Shown: positions 35,768 through 43,507 of the stretch, piece after piece
Numbering within the stretch: position 1 is the stretch's first letter
Layout of the letters: each line of letters opens with the position of its first letter
Source: an uncultured Enterobacterales bacterium
Lineage (GTDB): Bacteria > Pseudomonadota > Gammaproteobacteria > Enterobacterales > Enterobacteriaceae
Length of the DNA: 50,740 nucleotides
Reading direction: 5' to 3'
Assembly: GCA_946478305.1 (NCBI GenBank)
Contig: CAMLBO010000027.1
Location: 1-50,740 of the forward strand
Made by a program: the position numbers and the translations under genes
The notes under the pieces: model-generated
What the model saw: the letters and a program-made list of their open reading frames with translations, nothing else
Databases searched by the model: none
Told to the model about the DNA's origin: nothing

Positions 35768-37231
35768 ATGGATAACGTTTCTATAAACAAAAAATATTTA
35801 ATGGGCGTGGATATCGGTACACAGAGCGCCAAAGTGGTGATTTTTGATACCGAGGGCAACGTGGTGTGTGAAGGAAAACAGGCGCTGCGAAAGCTGGATA
35901 TTCCCGCGCCGCTGCTGGCGGAGCACCCGGATGATGATCTGTGGGATTCACTCAGCATCGCGTTTCACAAAGTGATGGCGAACTTCCACAAGCTAGGCGG
36001 CGATCCACAGAATATTCTAGCGATGGGCGTATGTGTGATCCGCTGCTGCCGCGTGCTTCTCAAACAAAACGGTGAGCTAGCCTATCCTGTGATTAACTGG
36101 ATGGATAAGCGCCTGAACAAACCCTATGAATACCTCGATGCTTATCAGGGAGTGAAATATGTCACTACGACATCCGGATATATTACCCACCGGCTGACCG
36201 GGGAATTTCGCGACACCTGCGCCAACTATATTGGCTGGTGGCCGATGGACAACGACACTCTTGACTGGAGCCTTGATCCAGCCCAATGGAAGAGCTGCAA
36301 CCTGACGCGCGATGCGGTATTCGACGTGGTAAAACCGGGAGAAATTCTGGGACACCTCAGTGACAAAGCGGCACAGCATCTGGGCCTGCCGGCCGGGATC
36401 CCGGTTATTGCCACCGCGCATGACAAGGCGGTCGAAGCGCTGGGCGCGGGCACGCTCGAACCCGGTGTGGCGCTGATTTCGCTCGGAACCTATATCGGCG
36501 CCATGGTACATGGTCAGGCAAATGTTAAAGATGCGCAGCATTTCTGGCCGTTTCAGGCTTCGGTACCGGGCCGCTATCTGTACGAATGCATGGGCGTGCG
36601 GCGCGGCATGTGGACCATCAGTTGGTTCCGTGACCAGTTCGGTGCCGCAGCCCAGGCCGATGCGCAGCAAAATGATCTGAGTATCGAGGACCTGCTTAAC
36701 CAAGAGGCCAGCCGCGTCCCCGCCGGATGTGAGGGTTTACTTACCGTACATGACTGGGCACCGCCCTCTGAGGCAGAATTTCGTAAAGGGGCGATGATTG
36801 GGTTTGATGGCCGCCATACGCGGGCGCACATGTACCGCTCGATGCTCGAAGGGATCGCTCTCACCATGAAAAATCACATGGACAAGATGGCGGAGGAATT
36901 AGGCGTCCCCTTCAAAAACCTGATTATTTCTGGCGGGGGCGCCAACAGTGACCTGTTCATGCAGATCTTTGCCGACATCTTTGGGGTTCCTACCCGACGA
37001 AATGCGATGAAAGGTTCAGCGGCCGTAGGCTGTGCGGTGAATGCTGGCATAGCGGTTGGGGTATTTAGCAGTTATGAGCAGGCTACGCAGAAAATGGTTC
37101 GCATGGGTGAACACTTCACACCCAATACGCAGAACCACGCTCTATATTGCGCGCTCAATCAGCAGGTGTATCAGCGGGTGAATGCGCAACTTGACCCGCT
37201 GTTACAGGCACTGAGCCCGCTGGTAGATTAA
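35768..37231 (+). CDS. ygcE: YgcE, FGGY-family sugar kinase
   Basis: An ATP-dependent kinase of the FGGY family (glycerol, xylulose, gluconate kinases), likely to phosphorylate the imported substrate; the E. coli ortholog is unassigned. The 487-residue product has the N-terminal phosphate motif GVDIGTQSAKVVIFD, a substrate-site region with GYITHRLTGEFRDTCANYIGWW, the catalytic-base segment ATAHDKAVEALGAG, and the C-terminal ATP motif LIISGGGANSDLFMQIFAD. AAAGGAG precedes the ATG. A strong terminator follows. The presence of a GlpP-type regulator suggests that its product, or a later phosphate, is the inducer. Confidence 0.92.
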   Translation: MDNVSINKKYLMGVDIGTQSAKVVIFDTEGNVVCEGKQALRKLDIPAPLLAEHPDDDLWDSLSIAFHKVMANFHKLGGDPQNILAMGVCVIRCCRVLLKQNGELAYPVINWMDKRLNKPYEYLDAYQGVKYVTTTSGYITHRLTGEFRDTCANYIGWWPMDNDTLDWSLDPAQWKSCNLTRDAVFDVVKPGEILGHLSDKAAQHLGLPAGIPVIATAHDKAVEALGAGTLEPGVALISLGTYIGAMVHGQANVKDAQHFWPFQASVPGRYLYECMGVRRGMWTISWFRDQFGAAAQADAQQNDLSIEDLLNQEASRVPAGCEGLLTVHDWAPPSEAEFRKGAMIGFDGRHTRAHMYRSMLEGIALTMKNHMDKMAEELGVPFKNLIISGGGANSDLFMQIFADIFGVPTRRNAMKGSAAVGCAVNAGIAVGVFSSYEQATQKMVRMGEHFTPNTQNHALYCALNQQVYQRVNAQLDPLLQALSPLVD

Positions 37232-37241
37232 TGTTCTTTGT

Positions 37242-37266
37242 GGGGAAACACACGTTTCCCCCTTTT
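37242..37266 (+). terminator. Terminator after ygcE
   Basis: Eight-base perfect stem GGGGAAAC/GTTTCCCC with ACAC loop, followed by C and TTTT. Confidence 0.78.
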
Positions 37267-37282
37267 CCCTGCCGCCGTAAAA

Positions 37283-38263
37283 CTAGAGCGACAGTGCATC
37301 ACCCTGCTGCATCCTGACAAACTTCACGCCCAAATCATTGCCCTTTTCCAACTGCTGCATGATCTCTGCCTCAGGATCCGCCCCCGCTTTCAGGCTCGGT
37401 TTAACGTGGCTGATGATCACCGTCACGCCCTTGAGTGAACCCGCGCCGCCGCTGGCGGTTTCAAACACTTTCAGCTCTTTGAGTAACCATTCAGGGGTGA
37501 GATGGCCGAACAGTTTGCTGTCCGGAACACCATCAGGGTAAGAGGTTTCGATGATGATCCCTTTCAGGCGTTTAGCTTTCGCTTCATCACCCAGCACTCG
37601 CCAGACTGTCTCCAGATTTTTGGATTTCTCAACCTGATCGGGTCCCGTGTCGCCGAAGAAGGCGAATGACTCGTTATTGCGGCTGACTAAAATCATGCTT
37701 GAGGGTGTACCGCCGTGGCTGAGCGGATAAATCACCCCATCGAGGCCGGTCAGGCCTATAGAAAAACGCTGTGCAGGGCGGGGAGCATTCAGCCGGTAAG
37801 TACCAATCCGTAAACCGCTGCCTGCATCGGTGAAATTGGGCCACACTTTGCCATTGAAATAGTGCTGACGCAGGGTACCGATGGTATCGGCGGTGCCATA
37901 AATCGGTTTATGGCTGTCTTCAGGTGAACTGATAATAAGCCCGGCCAGGTGATCCAAATGGCCGTGACTGATGAAATAGCCGCCGATCAGGTTGCGAAAT
38001 ACCGCGCCCTGTGGCGTATAGGGCGCGGCGTTTTCAGCGGTCACCTGCGGAAATGCACCTTTTCCCAGTGCCTTGCTGATGCCCGGCAGAACCGAGCCGG
38101 CATCCAGCCCAAGATATAATTTTTGATCGTCACTGCGGATCAAATACGAGGTGAGGTTTCCCTCTTCCACGCCGCCGCGTACGCCAAGCGCCACCACGTC
38201 AAAACCGGCTATGGCTTGACTGGCCGAACACGCCAGGATCAGCGCCAACATTTTGTTTCTCAT
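37283..38263 (-). CDS. Periplasmic class II 3',5'-cyclic-nucleotide phosphodiesterase-like protein
   Basis: A metallo-beta-lactamase-fold protein of the class II cyclic-nucleotide phosphodiesterase family (Vibrio CpdP type), predicted to cleave cAMP or related nucleotides in the periplasm. The start is the ATG at 38263, seven bases after GGAG, giving 326 residues. A signal peptide is clear (MLALILACSASQAIA, cleavage before GFDVVALG). The metal motif ISHGHLDHLAGL and the later SHGGTPSS, FFGDTGPD and IIISHVKP-like (VIISHVKP) segments fit the family. It stands alone between ygcE and phrB, convergent with ygcE. Substrate is inferred from family only. Confidence 0.82.
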   Translation of the reverse strand: MRNKMLALILACSASQAIAGFDVVALGVRGGVEEGNLTSYLIRSDDQKLYLGLDAGSVLPGISKALGKGAFPQVTAENAAPYTPQGAVFRNLIGGYFISHGHLDHLAGLIISSPEDSHKPIYGTADTIGTLRQHYFNGKVWPNFTDAGSGLRIGTYRLNAPRPAQRFSIGLTGLDGVIYPLSHGGTPSSMILVSRNNESFAFFGDTGPDQVEKSKNLETVWRVLGDEAKAKRLKGIIIETSYPDGVPDSKLFGHLTPEWLLKELKVFETASGGAGSLKGVTVIISHVKPSLKAGADPEAEIMQQLEKGNDLGVKFVRMQQGDALSL

Positions 38264-38301
38264 CACATCGCTCCGTGTGTGGTGAAGATTTCTGTTGGTG
38301 G

Positions 38302-39741
38302 TCAGCCCATTGGCTGACTCCCTCGTTTTGCCGATTCGAACGCCGCCAGCGTCTCTTTGCGGGCGAGGGAGTGATCGATAACCGGCGCCGGGTAGTCTAA
38401 CACGCGATGAAGTTTCTCAGCCCACTGATGCGGTTGATGAATATGTTTTTCTGGGACATCGGTCAACTCAGGCACCCAGGCTTTAATAAAACGCCCTGCC
38501 TTATCGAAGCGTTCACCCTGCGTAGTGGGATTGAAGATGCGAAAATAGGGTGCCGCATCCGTACCGGTCGACGCCCCCCACTGCCAGCCGCCGTTGTTGG
38601 CCGCCAGATCGCCATCAAGCAGTTGCGACATGAAGTAACGTTCACCTTCACGCCAGTCGATGAGCAGATCTTTAACCAAAAAACTGGCAACGATCATCCG
38701 CAGCCGGTTGTGCATCCAGCCGGTAGTATTGAGCTGACGCATGGCAGCATCAACTATCGGATAACCAGTTTTACCCTCTTTCCAGGCCTGTAAATCGTGT
38801 GGCGCATGTCGCCAGCGCACATGGTCTGTCCAGGTAATAAAGGGGCGGTGTTTGCAAAGTTTCGGCCAGGCCACCAGCAAATGGCGGTAAAACTCACGCC
38901 AAACCAGCTCATTAAGCCAGCCGAACGCGCCGCCGTCGCGACGTTCCAGTACGTCCGGGCATTCAGTACGCAACCGGTTGAAACACTGGCGCGGCGACAG
39001 TACGCCGATAGCCAGATAAGGCGACAGTGAACTGGTACCGTCAACGGCGGGCAGATCGCGCTGTTCGAGGTAATCCGGCACGGTTTCCCGGCAGAAGGTG
39101 CGCAGACGCTCACGTGCCGCCTCCTCACCGACCGGAAAATCTTCGCCGATCTCCTGCTGCGCCATATCGAAGGGGGTCAGCGGATGCAGGGCGAGGTCGC
39201 CGTCAATATCGCGGCGTTTCGGGGCGGGCAGTGAGCGGCTGTCCGATTCGGTCAGCCGCTCAAGAAACGCGCGGCGAAACGGCGTGTAGACCTTGTACAT
39301 CATCCCTTCACCGGTGGTGACCGAACCGGGTGGCAGGAGCAGGCTGTCGTCAAAACTGCGAGTCATGACGCTGCCCTGCAATGCGCTTTCCAGCGCAGCA
39401 TCCCGCTCCCGTTCATTGATTTCATACTGTTTGTTGTAGAATAGCGCATCGACGTTCTGCCGCTGGCAGAAATCCTTCAGCCAAAGATTACCCGCCGCGA
39501 AGTCATCACACTGATGATAAAACAGTTCAATGCCACGTTCGGCCAGTGAAACCTGTAACGCCTGCAAATGCTGATAAATAAACGCCGCCTGACGAGGCGC
39601 CATGACGTGGCTTTCCCACTGTTTCGGCGTGGCGACAAACACCGCCATCACCCTCGCATGCGGATCTTCACAAGCAGCGTACAGTGCAAGGTTATCCGTA
39701 ATGCGCAGGTCGTTGCGAAACCAGACTAAATGCGTGGTCAT
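38302..39741 (-). CDS. phrB: PhrB, deoxyribodipyrimidine photolyase
   Basis: A light-driven flavoprotein that splits cyclobutane pyrimidine dimers. The product has 479 residues (E. coli 472), starting MTTHLVWFRNDLRITDNLAL, the photolyase antenna-domain signature. The C-terminal FAD domain is complete: NELVWREFYRHLL, MHNRLRMIVASFLVKDLLIDW, and GDLAANNGGWQWGASTGTDAAPYFRIFNP, which contain the usual tryptophans of the electron-transfer chain. It lies 38 bases after ybgA and is probably co-transcribed with it. Confidence 0.97.
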   Translation of the reverse strand: MTTHLVWFRNDLRITDNLALYAACEDPHARVMAVFVATPKQWESHVMAPRQAAFIYQHLQALQVSLAERGIELFYHQCDDFAAGNLWLKDFCQRQNVDALFYNKQYEINERERDAALESALQGSVMTRSFDDSLLLPPGSVTTGEGMMYKVYTPFRRAFLERLTESDSRSLPAPKRRDIDGDLALHPLTPFDMAQQEIGEDFPVGEEAARERLRTFCRETVPDYLEQRDLPAVDGTSSLSPYLAIGVLSPRQCFNRLRTECPDVLERRDGGAFGWLNELVWREFYRHLLVAWPKLCKHRPFITWTDHVRWRHAPHDLQAWKEGKTGYPIVDAAMRQLNTTGWMHNRLRMIVASFLVKDLLIDWREGERYFMSQLLDGDLAANNGGWQWGASTGTDAAPYFRIFNPTTQGERFDKAGRFIKAWVPELTDVPEKHIHQPHQWAEKLHRVLDYPAPVIDHSLARKETLAAFESAKRGSQPMG

Positions 39742-39779
39742 AACTCTCCTTTATTCAAATCCTCAGATGCCGGTCGTCC

Positions 39780-40733
39780 TTAGTGCCCGTAGCGCAAGCG
39801 CAGGGCTTCAGGATACGGCTCGAAATAGCGCTGCCCGGCAAGATAGGCATCGGGGTATTCCGACATGTAATGTTTAAGCAACGTGATAGGGGCCAGCAGA
39901 GGCTGCACTCCCTGACGGTAGCGGTCGATAAGCTGAGTCAGCTCCTGGCGCTGGTGCGCATTCAGCTGGCGGCGGAAGTAGCCCTGTACATGCATCAGAA
40001 CATTGGTGTGATTGCGTCGCGTGGCTTTTTGCTGCAACAACGTCATCAGCCGCTGGCGATATTCGATGAAAAAGTCCTCCAGCGAAGACCATTCCGCCAT
40101 GCTGGCCACAAAGCGCCCTAACTCGCGGTACTGCGGCTGGGAGTGCGACAGCAAGGAGAGTTTGTAACGGCTATGAAAATCCATCAGCTTTCCACGCGTC
40201 AGGCCACTGGCCCGCAGCTGGTTTAGTTCATACAGCGCAAATACCCGCTCAACAAAGTTCTCACGCAGCACCGGATCGTTCAGACGCCCATCCTCCTCCA
40301 CTGGCAACCACGGAAAGCGTTTCATTAATTCGGCGGCATAAATGCCGACGCCGCATTTCTGTCCATCTTTGCCATTGGCGCTGTAGACCCTCACTCGCTC
40401 CATGCCGCAGCTGGGTGATTTGGCGCAAAGAATGTAGCCACATAAATGGTCGAGCGGCGTAATCCGCTTTTCGGCGTAGGTTTGCATAAGCTCCGTCACA
40501 TCGATGCTTTCATCATTACTGAACCGCATCGCGACGCCCTCTCCCTGACGGACCAGTCGTAAGGCTGGGCGCGGCGTCGGCAGACCGATTGCCATCTCCG
40601 GACAAATCGCTTCAAAACGCACATAAGGTGCCAGTTGTTCGACGGCAAACGCCAGCCGCTTATGGCCGCCGTCAAAACGGACTTTTTCCCCCAGCAGGCA
40701 GGCGCTGATCCCAACCGGAATAGATTCACTCAT
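39780..40733 (-). CDS. ybgA: YbgA, DUF523 plus DUF1722 protein
   Basis: The 317-residue product is a two-domain form; the E. coli YbgA has only the DUF1722 part (169 residues). Residues about 5-145 are DUF523, the family of TudS thiouracil desulfidase, with the three cluster-type cysteines in GISACLLGEKVRF, AICPEMAIGLP and CAKSPSCGM. Residues about 190-305 are DUF1722 (GLTRGKLMDFHSRYKLSLLSH, QATRRNHTNVLMHVQGYF-like). A [4Fe-4S] cluster and a sulfur-removing activity on tRNA bases or free thiobases are inferred from family. It sits just before phrB, an arrangement common in gamma-proteobacteria, which hints at a role linked to light or pyrimidine damage. Confidence 0.9.
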   Translation of the reverse strand: MSESIPVGISACLLGEKVRFDGGHKRLAFAVEQLAPYVRFEAICPEMAIGLPTPRPALRLVRQGEGVAMRFSNDESIDVTELMQTYAEKRITPLDHLCGYILCAKSPSCGMERVRVYSANGKDGQKCGVGIYAAELMKRFPWLPVEEDGRLNDPVLRENFVERVFALYELNQLRASGLTRGKLMDFHSRYKLSLLSHSQPQYRELGRFVASMAEWSSLEDFFIEYRQRLMTLLQQKATRRNHTNVLMHVQGYFRRQLNAHQRQELTQLIDRYRQGVQPLLAPITLLKHYMSEYPDAYLAGQRYFEPYPEALRLRYGH

Positions 40734-40800
40734 TGACGACTCCCCCGAGGTTTATCTGAAAAAGGGCTGAAGAGACACTCATCAGCCTTCGTTATGACTC

Positions 40801-40831
40801 ATTATAAGTTATACAACAAAATAATGTTGTA
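40801..40831 (-). promoter_or_regulatory. Promoter and palindromic operator of ybgA-phrB
   Basis: On the minus strand a perfect -10 TATAAT (40801-40806) follows an inverted repeat TACAACA-N6-TGTTGTA (40812-40831) that covers the -35/spacer region. A palindrome at this place is typical of MerR-type control, and some photolyase genes are controlled by light-sensing MerR regulators; that link is inference. Confidence 0.55.
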
Positions 40832-40852
40832 CAGGTTTAGAATTCAGACAAT

Positions 40853-40879
40853 AAAAAACCCCGGTCGGTTAACCGGGGT
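40853..40879 (-). terminator. Terminator after ybfA
   Basis: Eight-base perfect stem ACCCCGGT/ACCGGGGT with a six-base loop, followed on the minus strand by six T residues. It would end the ybfA transcript after the ERIC repeat. Confidence 0.88.
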
Positions 40880-40910
40880 GTAAGTAAGGATAGTAAAAAT
40901 TAAACGACGC

Positions 40911-41037
40911 AATCCACTAAGTCATTGGCGTTACAGCAAGGCAGCAAGTGCATGAACCCCGATGAGCTGACTCAAGTCAGTGATTCGGGTGAGTGCGCGC
41001 AGCTAACGCCGCTGTAGCGTCTAGGACGACGTGGATT
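40911..41037. repeat. ERIC-like intergenic repeat 2
   Basis: About 127 bases with inverted ends (AATCCAC...GTGGATT) and the ERIC core GATGAGCTGACTCAAGTCAG (40961-40980) between CCCC and GATTCGGG. Its right end touches the ybfA stop codon. Confidence 0.85.
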
Positions 41038-41243
41038 TAGTAGAAGTCCTGCGCGGCGACCTCTGCATGCGCCAGCCACACCGGCTTGTCGCTGGTTTTC
41101 AGCCAGATACGGTGTAAATAGCTGTAAAAACGGGCGCGGTCCTGGCGGAAAAGCATTACCGGTAATGCCAGCAAACCTGCAGCCAGCACCAGAGCGCGGC
41201 GGGTAATAATGCGTGTCAGCGAATACGGCGTGTAATCAGACAT
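41037..41243 (-). CDS. ybfA: YbfA, small membrane protein
   Basis: A protein of unknown function. I place the start at the ATG at 41243 ([13 protein letters not shown]), right after AAGGAG, giving 68 residues as in E. coli; the frame runs 15 codons further without support. It has one hydrophobic segment at about residues 16-34 and a conserved C-terminal half, [22 protein letters not shown], ending in DFY. It lies upstream of and opposite to kdp, as in E. coli. The stop codon coincides with the edge of an ERIC repeat. Confidence 0.9.
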   Translation of the reverse strand: MSDYTPYSLTRIITRRALVLAAGLLALPVMLFRQDRARFYSYLHRIWLKTSDKPVWLAHAEVAAQDFY

Positions 41244-41494
41244 AGCGTTGCTCCTTTTGGGAAGTTTAAAGTGAATATGAAAATTCACGGAACCTGTAAA
41301 TTGAGCAAAATTTTACCGCAATAGATGAAAGTTTACTACTCATCTGACCACTTAACGCATAAAAAAACGCCATTTTTTGGCTATCACTGTAATTTAGTTA
41401 CCGAAAAGTTAAATAAATCCAATTTTATGTTTCATCAATGAAAACAAAAATAAACAAAATTATTACATCCTCTTAAACCCCAAATCCCAAGCCC

Positions 41495-41592
41495 TTCGCG
41501 TTGTATCAAAGCGGCCAATTATCGAGTCCGATGAGCCGATATCAGTCAGTGATCCAGACGAGATAGCGCATCCAACGCCGAGACAACACGAA
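41495..41592. repeat. Degenerate ERIC-like repeat 3
   Basis: About 98 bases with inverted ends (TTCGCGTTGT...ACAACACGAA) and a partial core GATGAGCCGATATCAGTCAG. It ends about ten bases before the KdpE box. The rest of the 41244-41707 gap is AT-rich with no gene. Confidence 0.55.
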
Positions 41593-41603
41593 AGGCGCCG
41601 GGA

Positions 41604-41623
41604 TTTTTATACTTTCTTTACAC
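41604..41623 (+). promoter_or_regulatory. KdpE-binding box of the kdp promoter
   Basis: TTTTTATACTTTCTTTACA closely matches the T-rich box bound by phosphorylated KdpE upstream of E. coli kdpFABC. It lies about 100 bases before kdpF. No clear -10 is visible, as expected for an activator-dependent promoter. Confidence 0.78.
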
Positions 41624-41707
41624 TGGCGGACCGTATCTTTTCAGGATCTTTTCCCGCGTTTTCATATCCTCGCTGCAATATAAAAAACACACCTGTGGAG
41701 GTGGACT

Positions 41708-41797
41708 GTGACTGTTGGCGTAATCTGCGGCGCACTGCTGGTTCTTTTGCTGCTCGGCTATCTGGTTTATGCCCTGCTTAATGCGGAGGAATTTTAA
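41708..41797 (+). CDS. kdpF: KdpF, small subunit of the potassium-transporting ATPase
   Basis: A 29-residue single-helix peptide that stabilises the KdpFABC complex. It starts with GTG behind GGAGG and reads MTVGVICGALLVLLLLGYLV then YALLNAEEF, the same length and pattern as E. coli KdpF. Its stop directly abuts the kdpA ATG, and the kdpA ribosome site lies inside its last codons. It is too short for most gene callers. Confidence 0.96.
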   Translation: MTVGVICGALLVLLLLGYLVYALLNAEEF

Positions 41798-43486
41798 ATG
41801 GCAGCTTCGGCATTCTTACTCATCGCCAGCTTTATGCTGGTGCTATTGCTGCTTTCAAAACCCCTGGGCAATTTTATTGCTCAGTTGATTGAAGGTCAGC
41901 CCGTCGCTTTTTTACAAGGGTTTGAACGCGGGATATTACGTACGGCGGGCAGCGCCGAAACCGAGATGAACTGGTGGCAATACGCTCTGGCCATCATGGT
42001 TTTCAACATTTTGGGGATTGTCGTTTTAATGGCGCTGCTCATGGCGCAAGGCTCACTACCTCTCAACCCGCAGAACTTTGGCGGCTTGTCATGGGACCTG
42101 GCCTTTAACACCGCCATCAGTTTCGTCAGTAATACCAACTGGCAAGCCTATAGCGGCGAAACCACGCTGAGCTACCTGAGCCAGATGATCGGCCTGACCG
42201 TACAAAACTTCCTGTCCGCCGCGACCGGGATTGCGGTGGCCTTTGCGCTGATTCGTGCATTTGCCCGTCCTTCAGCCCAAACCATTGGTAACGCCTGGAC
42301 AGACCTGTGGCGTATCACCGTTTATCTGCTGATCCCGATATCGCTGCTGATCGCGCTGTTCTTCGTCAGTCAGGGCGTGTTGCAAAACTTCGAAGCCTAT
42401 CAGCACGTCACTACGCTGGAAGGTTTACAGCAGACGCTGCCAATGGGGCCCGTGGCCTCGCAGGAAGCGATCAAAATGCTTGGGACGAACGGCGGCGGCT
42501 TCTTCGGCGCTAACTCGGCTCATCCATTTGAGAACCCAACCGCGCTGACCAACATGGTGCAGATGCTGGCGATCTTCCTCATCCCTTGTGCGCTGTGCTT
42601 CGCTTTCGGCCGTGTGGTCGGTGACAACCGTCAGGGCCATGCGCTGGTGTGGGCGATGTCGGTGATTTTCGTCGTCTCAGTGGTCGTTATCATGTACGCA
42701 GAATTGCAGGGTAACCCGCACCTCACGCAGCTTGGGGCCACCAGCAACATCAATATGGAAGGTAAGGAGAGTCGCTTCGGCATTCTGGCCTCCAGCCTGT
42801 TTGCAGCGGTCACAACGGCAGCCTCTTGTGGTGCGGTTAACGCCATGCATGACTCCTTTACCGCACTCGGCGGCATGGTGCCAATGTGGCTGATGCAAAT
42901 CGGTGAAGTGGTATTTGGTGGTGTGGGTTCTGGCCTGTACGGCATGCTGCTGTTTGTGCTGCTGACGGTGTTTATCGCCGGTCTGATGATTGGGCGCACA
43001 CCGGAGTATCTCGGCAAGAAAATCGATGTTTATGACATGAAGATGACGGCACTGGCCATCCTCGTGACACCCACGCTGGTATTGCTCGGTACCGCACTGG
43101 CCCTGGTGACCGATGCTGGCAAGGCAGGCATTCTCAACCCGGGCGCACATGGTTTCAGCGAAGTGCTGTATGCCGTCTCTTCTGCCGCCAACAACAACGG
43201 CAGCGCCTTCGGTGGTCTGAGCGTTAACACACCGTTCTACAACGTCCTTCTGGCCGTCTGCATGTTCTTTGGTCGCTTCGGGGTGATTTTACCGGTGCTG
43301 GCAATTGCCGGTTCACTGGTCGCGAAGAAACGTCAGAAAGCCGGTAACGGAACACTGCCTACCTCTGGTCCGCTGTTTATCGGCCTGCTGGTCGGTACGG
43401 TACTGCTGGTCGGCGCGCTGACCTTTATTCCGGCGCTGGCTCTCGGCCCGGTAGCGGAACATTTGCAGGTATGGTCCGCGCAGTAA
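41798..43486 (+). CDS. kdpA: KdpA, potassium-binding subunit
   Basis: The potassium-selective membrane subunit of the Kdp ATPase, related to potassium channels. The product has 562 residues (E. coli 557) with about ten membrane helices and four selectivity-filter-like segments, for example [54 protein letters not shown]-like and [14 protein letters not shown]. Ribosome site GGAGGA lies within kdpF. It is followed 21 bases later by kdpB. Confidence 0.98.
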   Translation: MAASAFLLIASFMLVLLLLSKPLGNFIAQLIEGQPVAFLQGFERGILRTAGSAETEMNWWQYALAIMVFNILGIVVLMALLMAQGSLPLNPQNFGGLSWDLAFNTAISFVSNTNWQAYSGETTLSYLSQMIGLTVQNFLSAATGIAVAFALIRAFARPSAQTIGNAWTDLWRITVYLLIPISLLIALFFVSQGVLQNFEAYQHVTTLEGLQQTLPMGPVASQEAIKMLGTNGGGFFGANSAHPFENPTALTNMVQMLAIFLIPCALCFAFGRVVGDNRQGHALVWAMSVIFVVSVVVIMYAELQGNPHLTQLGATSNINMEGKESRFGILASSLFAAVTTAASCGAVNAMHDSFTALGGMVPMWLMQIGEVVFGGVGSGLYGMLLFVLLTVFIAGLMIGRTPEYLGKKIDVYDMKMTALAILVTPTLVLLGTALALVTDAGKAGILNPGAHGFSEVLYAVSSAANNNGSAFGGLSVNTPFYNVLLAVCMFFGRFGVILPVLAIAGSLVAKKRQKAGNGTLPTSGPLFIGLLVGTVLLVGALTFIPALALGPVAEHLQVWSAQ

Positions 43487-43507
43487 TGCAGCGACCCCGT
43501 TGAATTC

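Noticed and set aside
41360-41385. Possible terminator near AAAAAAACGCCATTTTTTGG on either strand
   Set aside because: Only four base pairs can form, so the stem is too weak to call.
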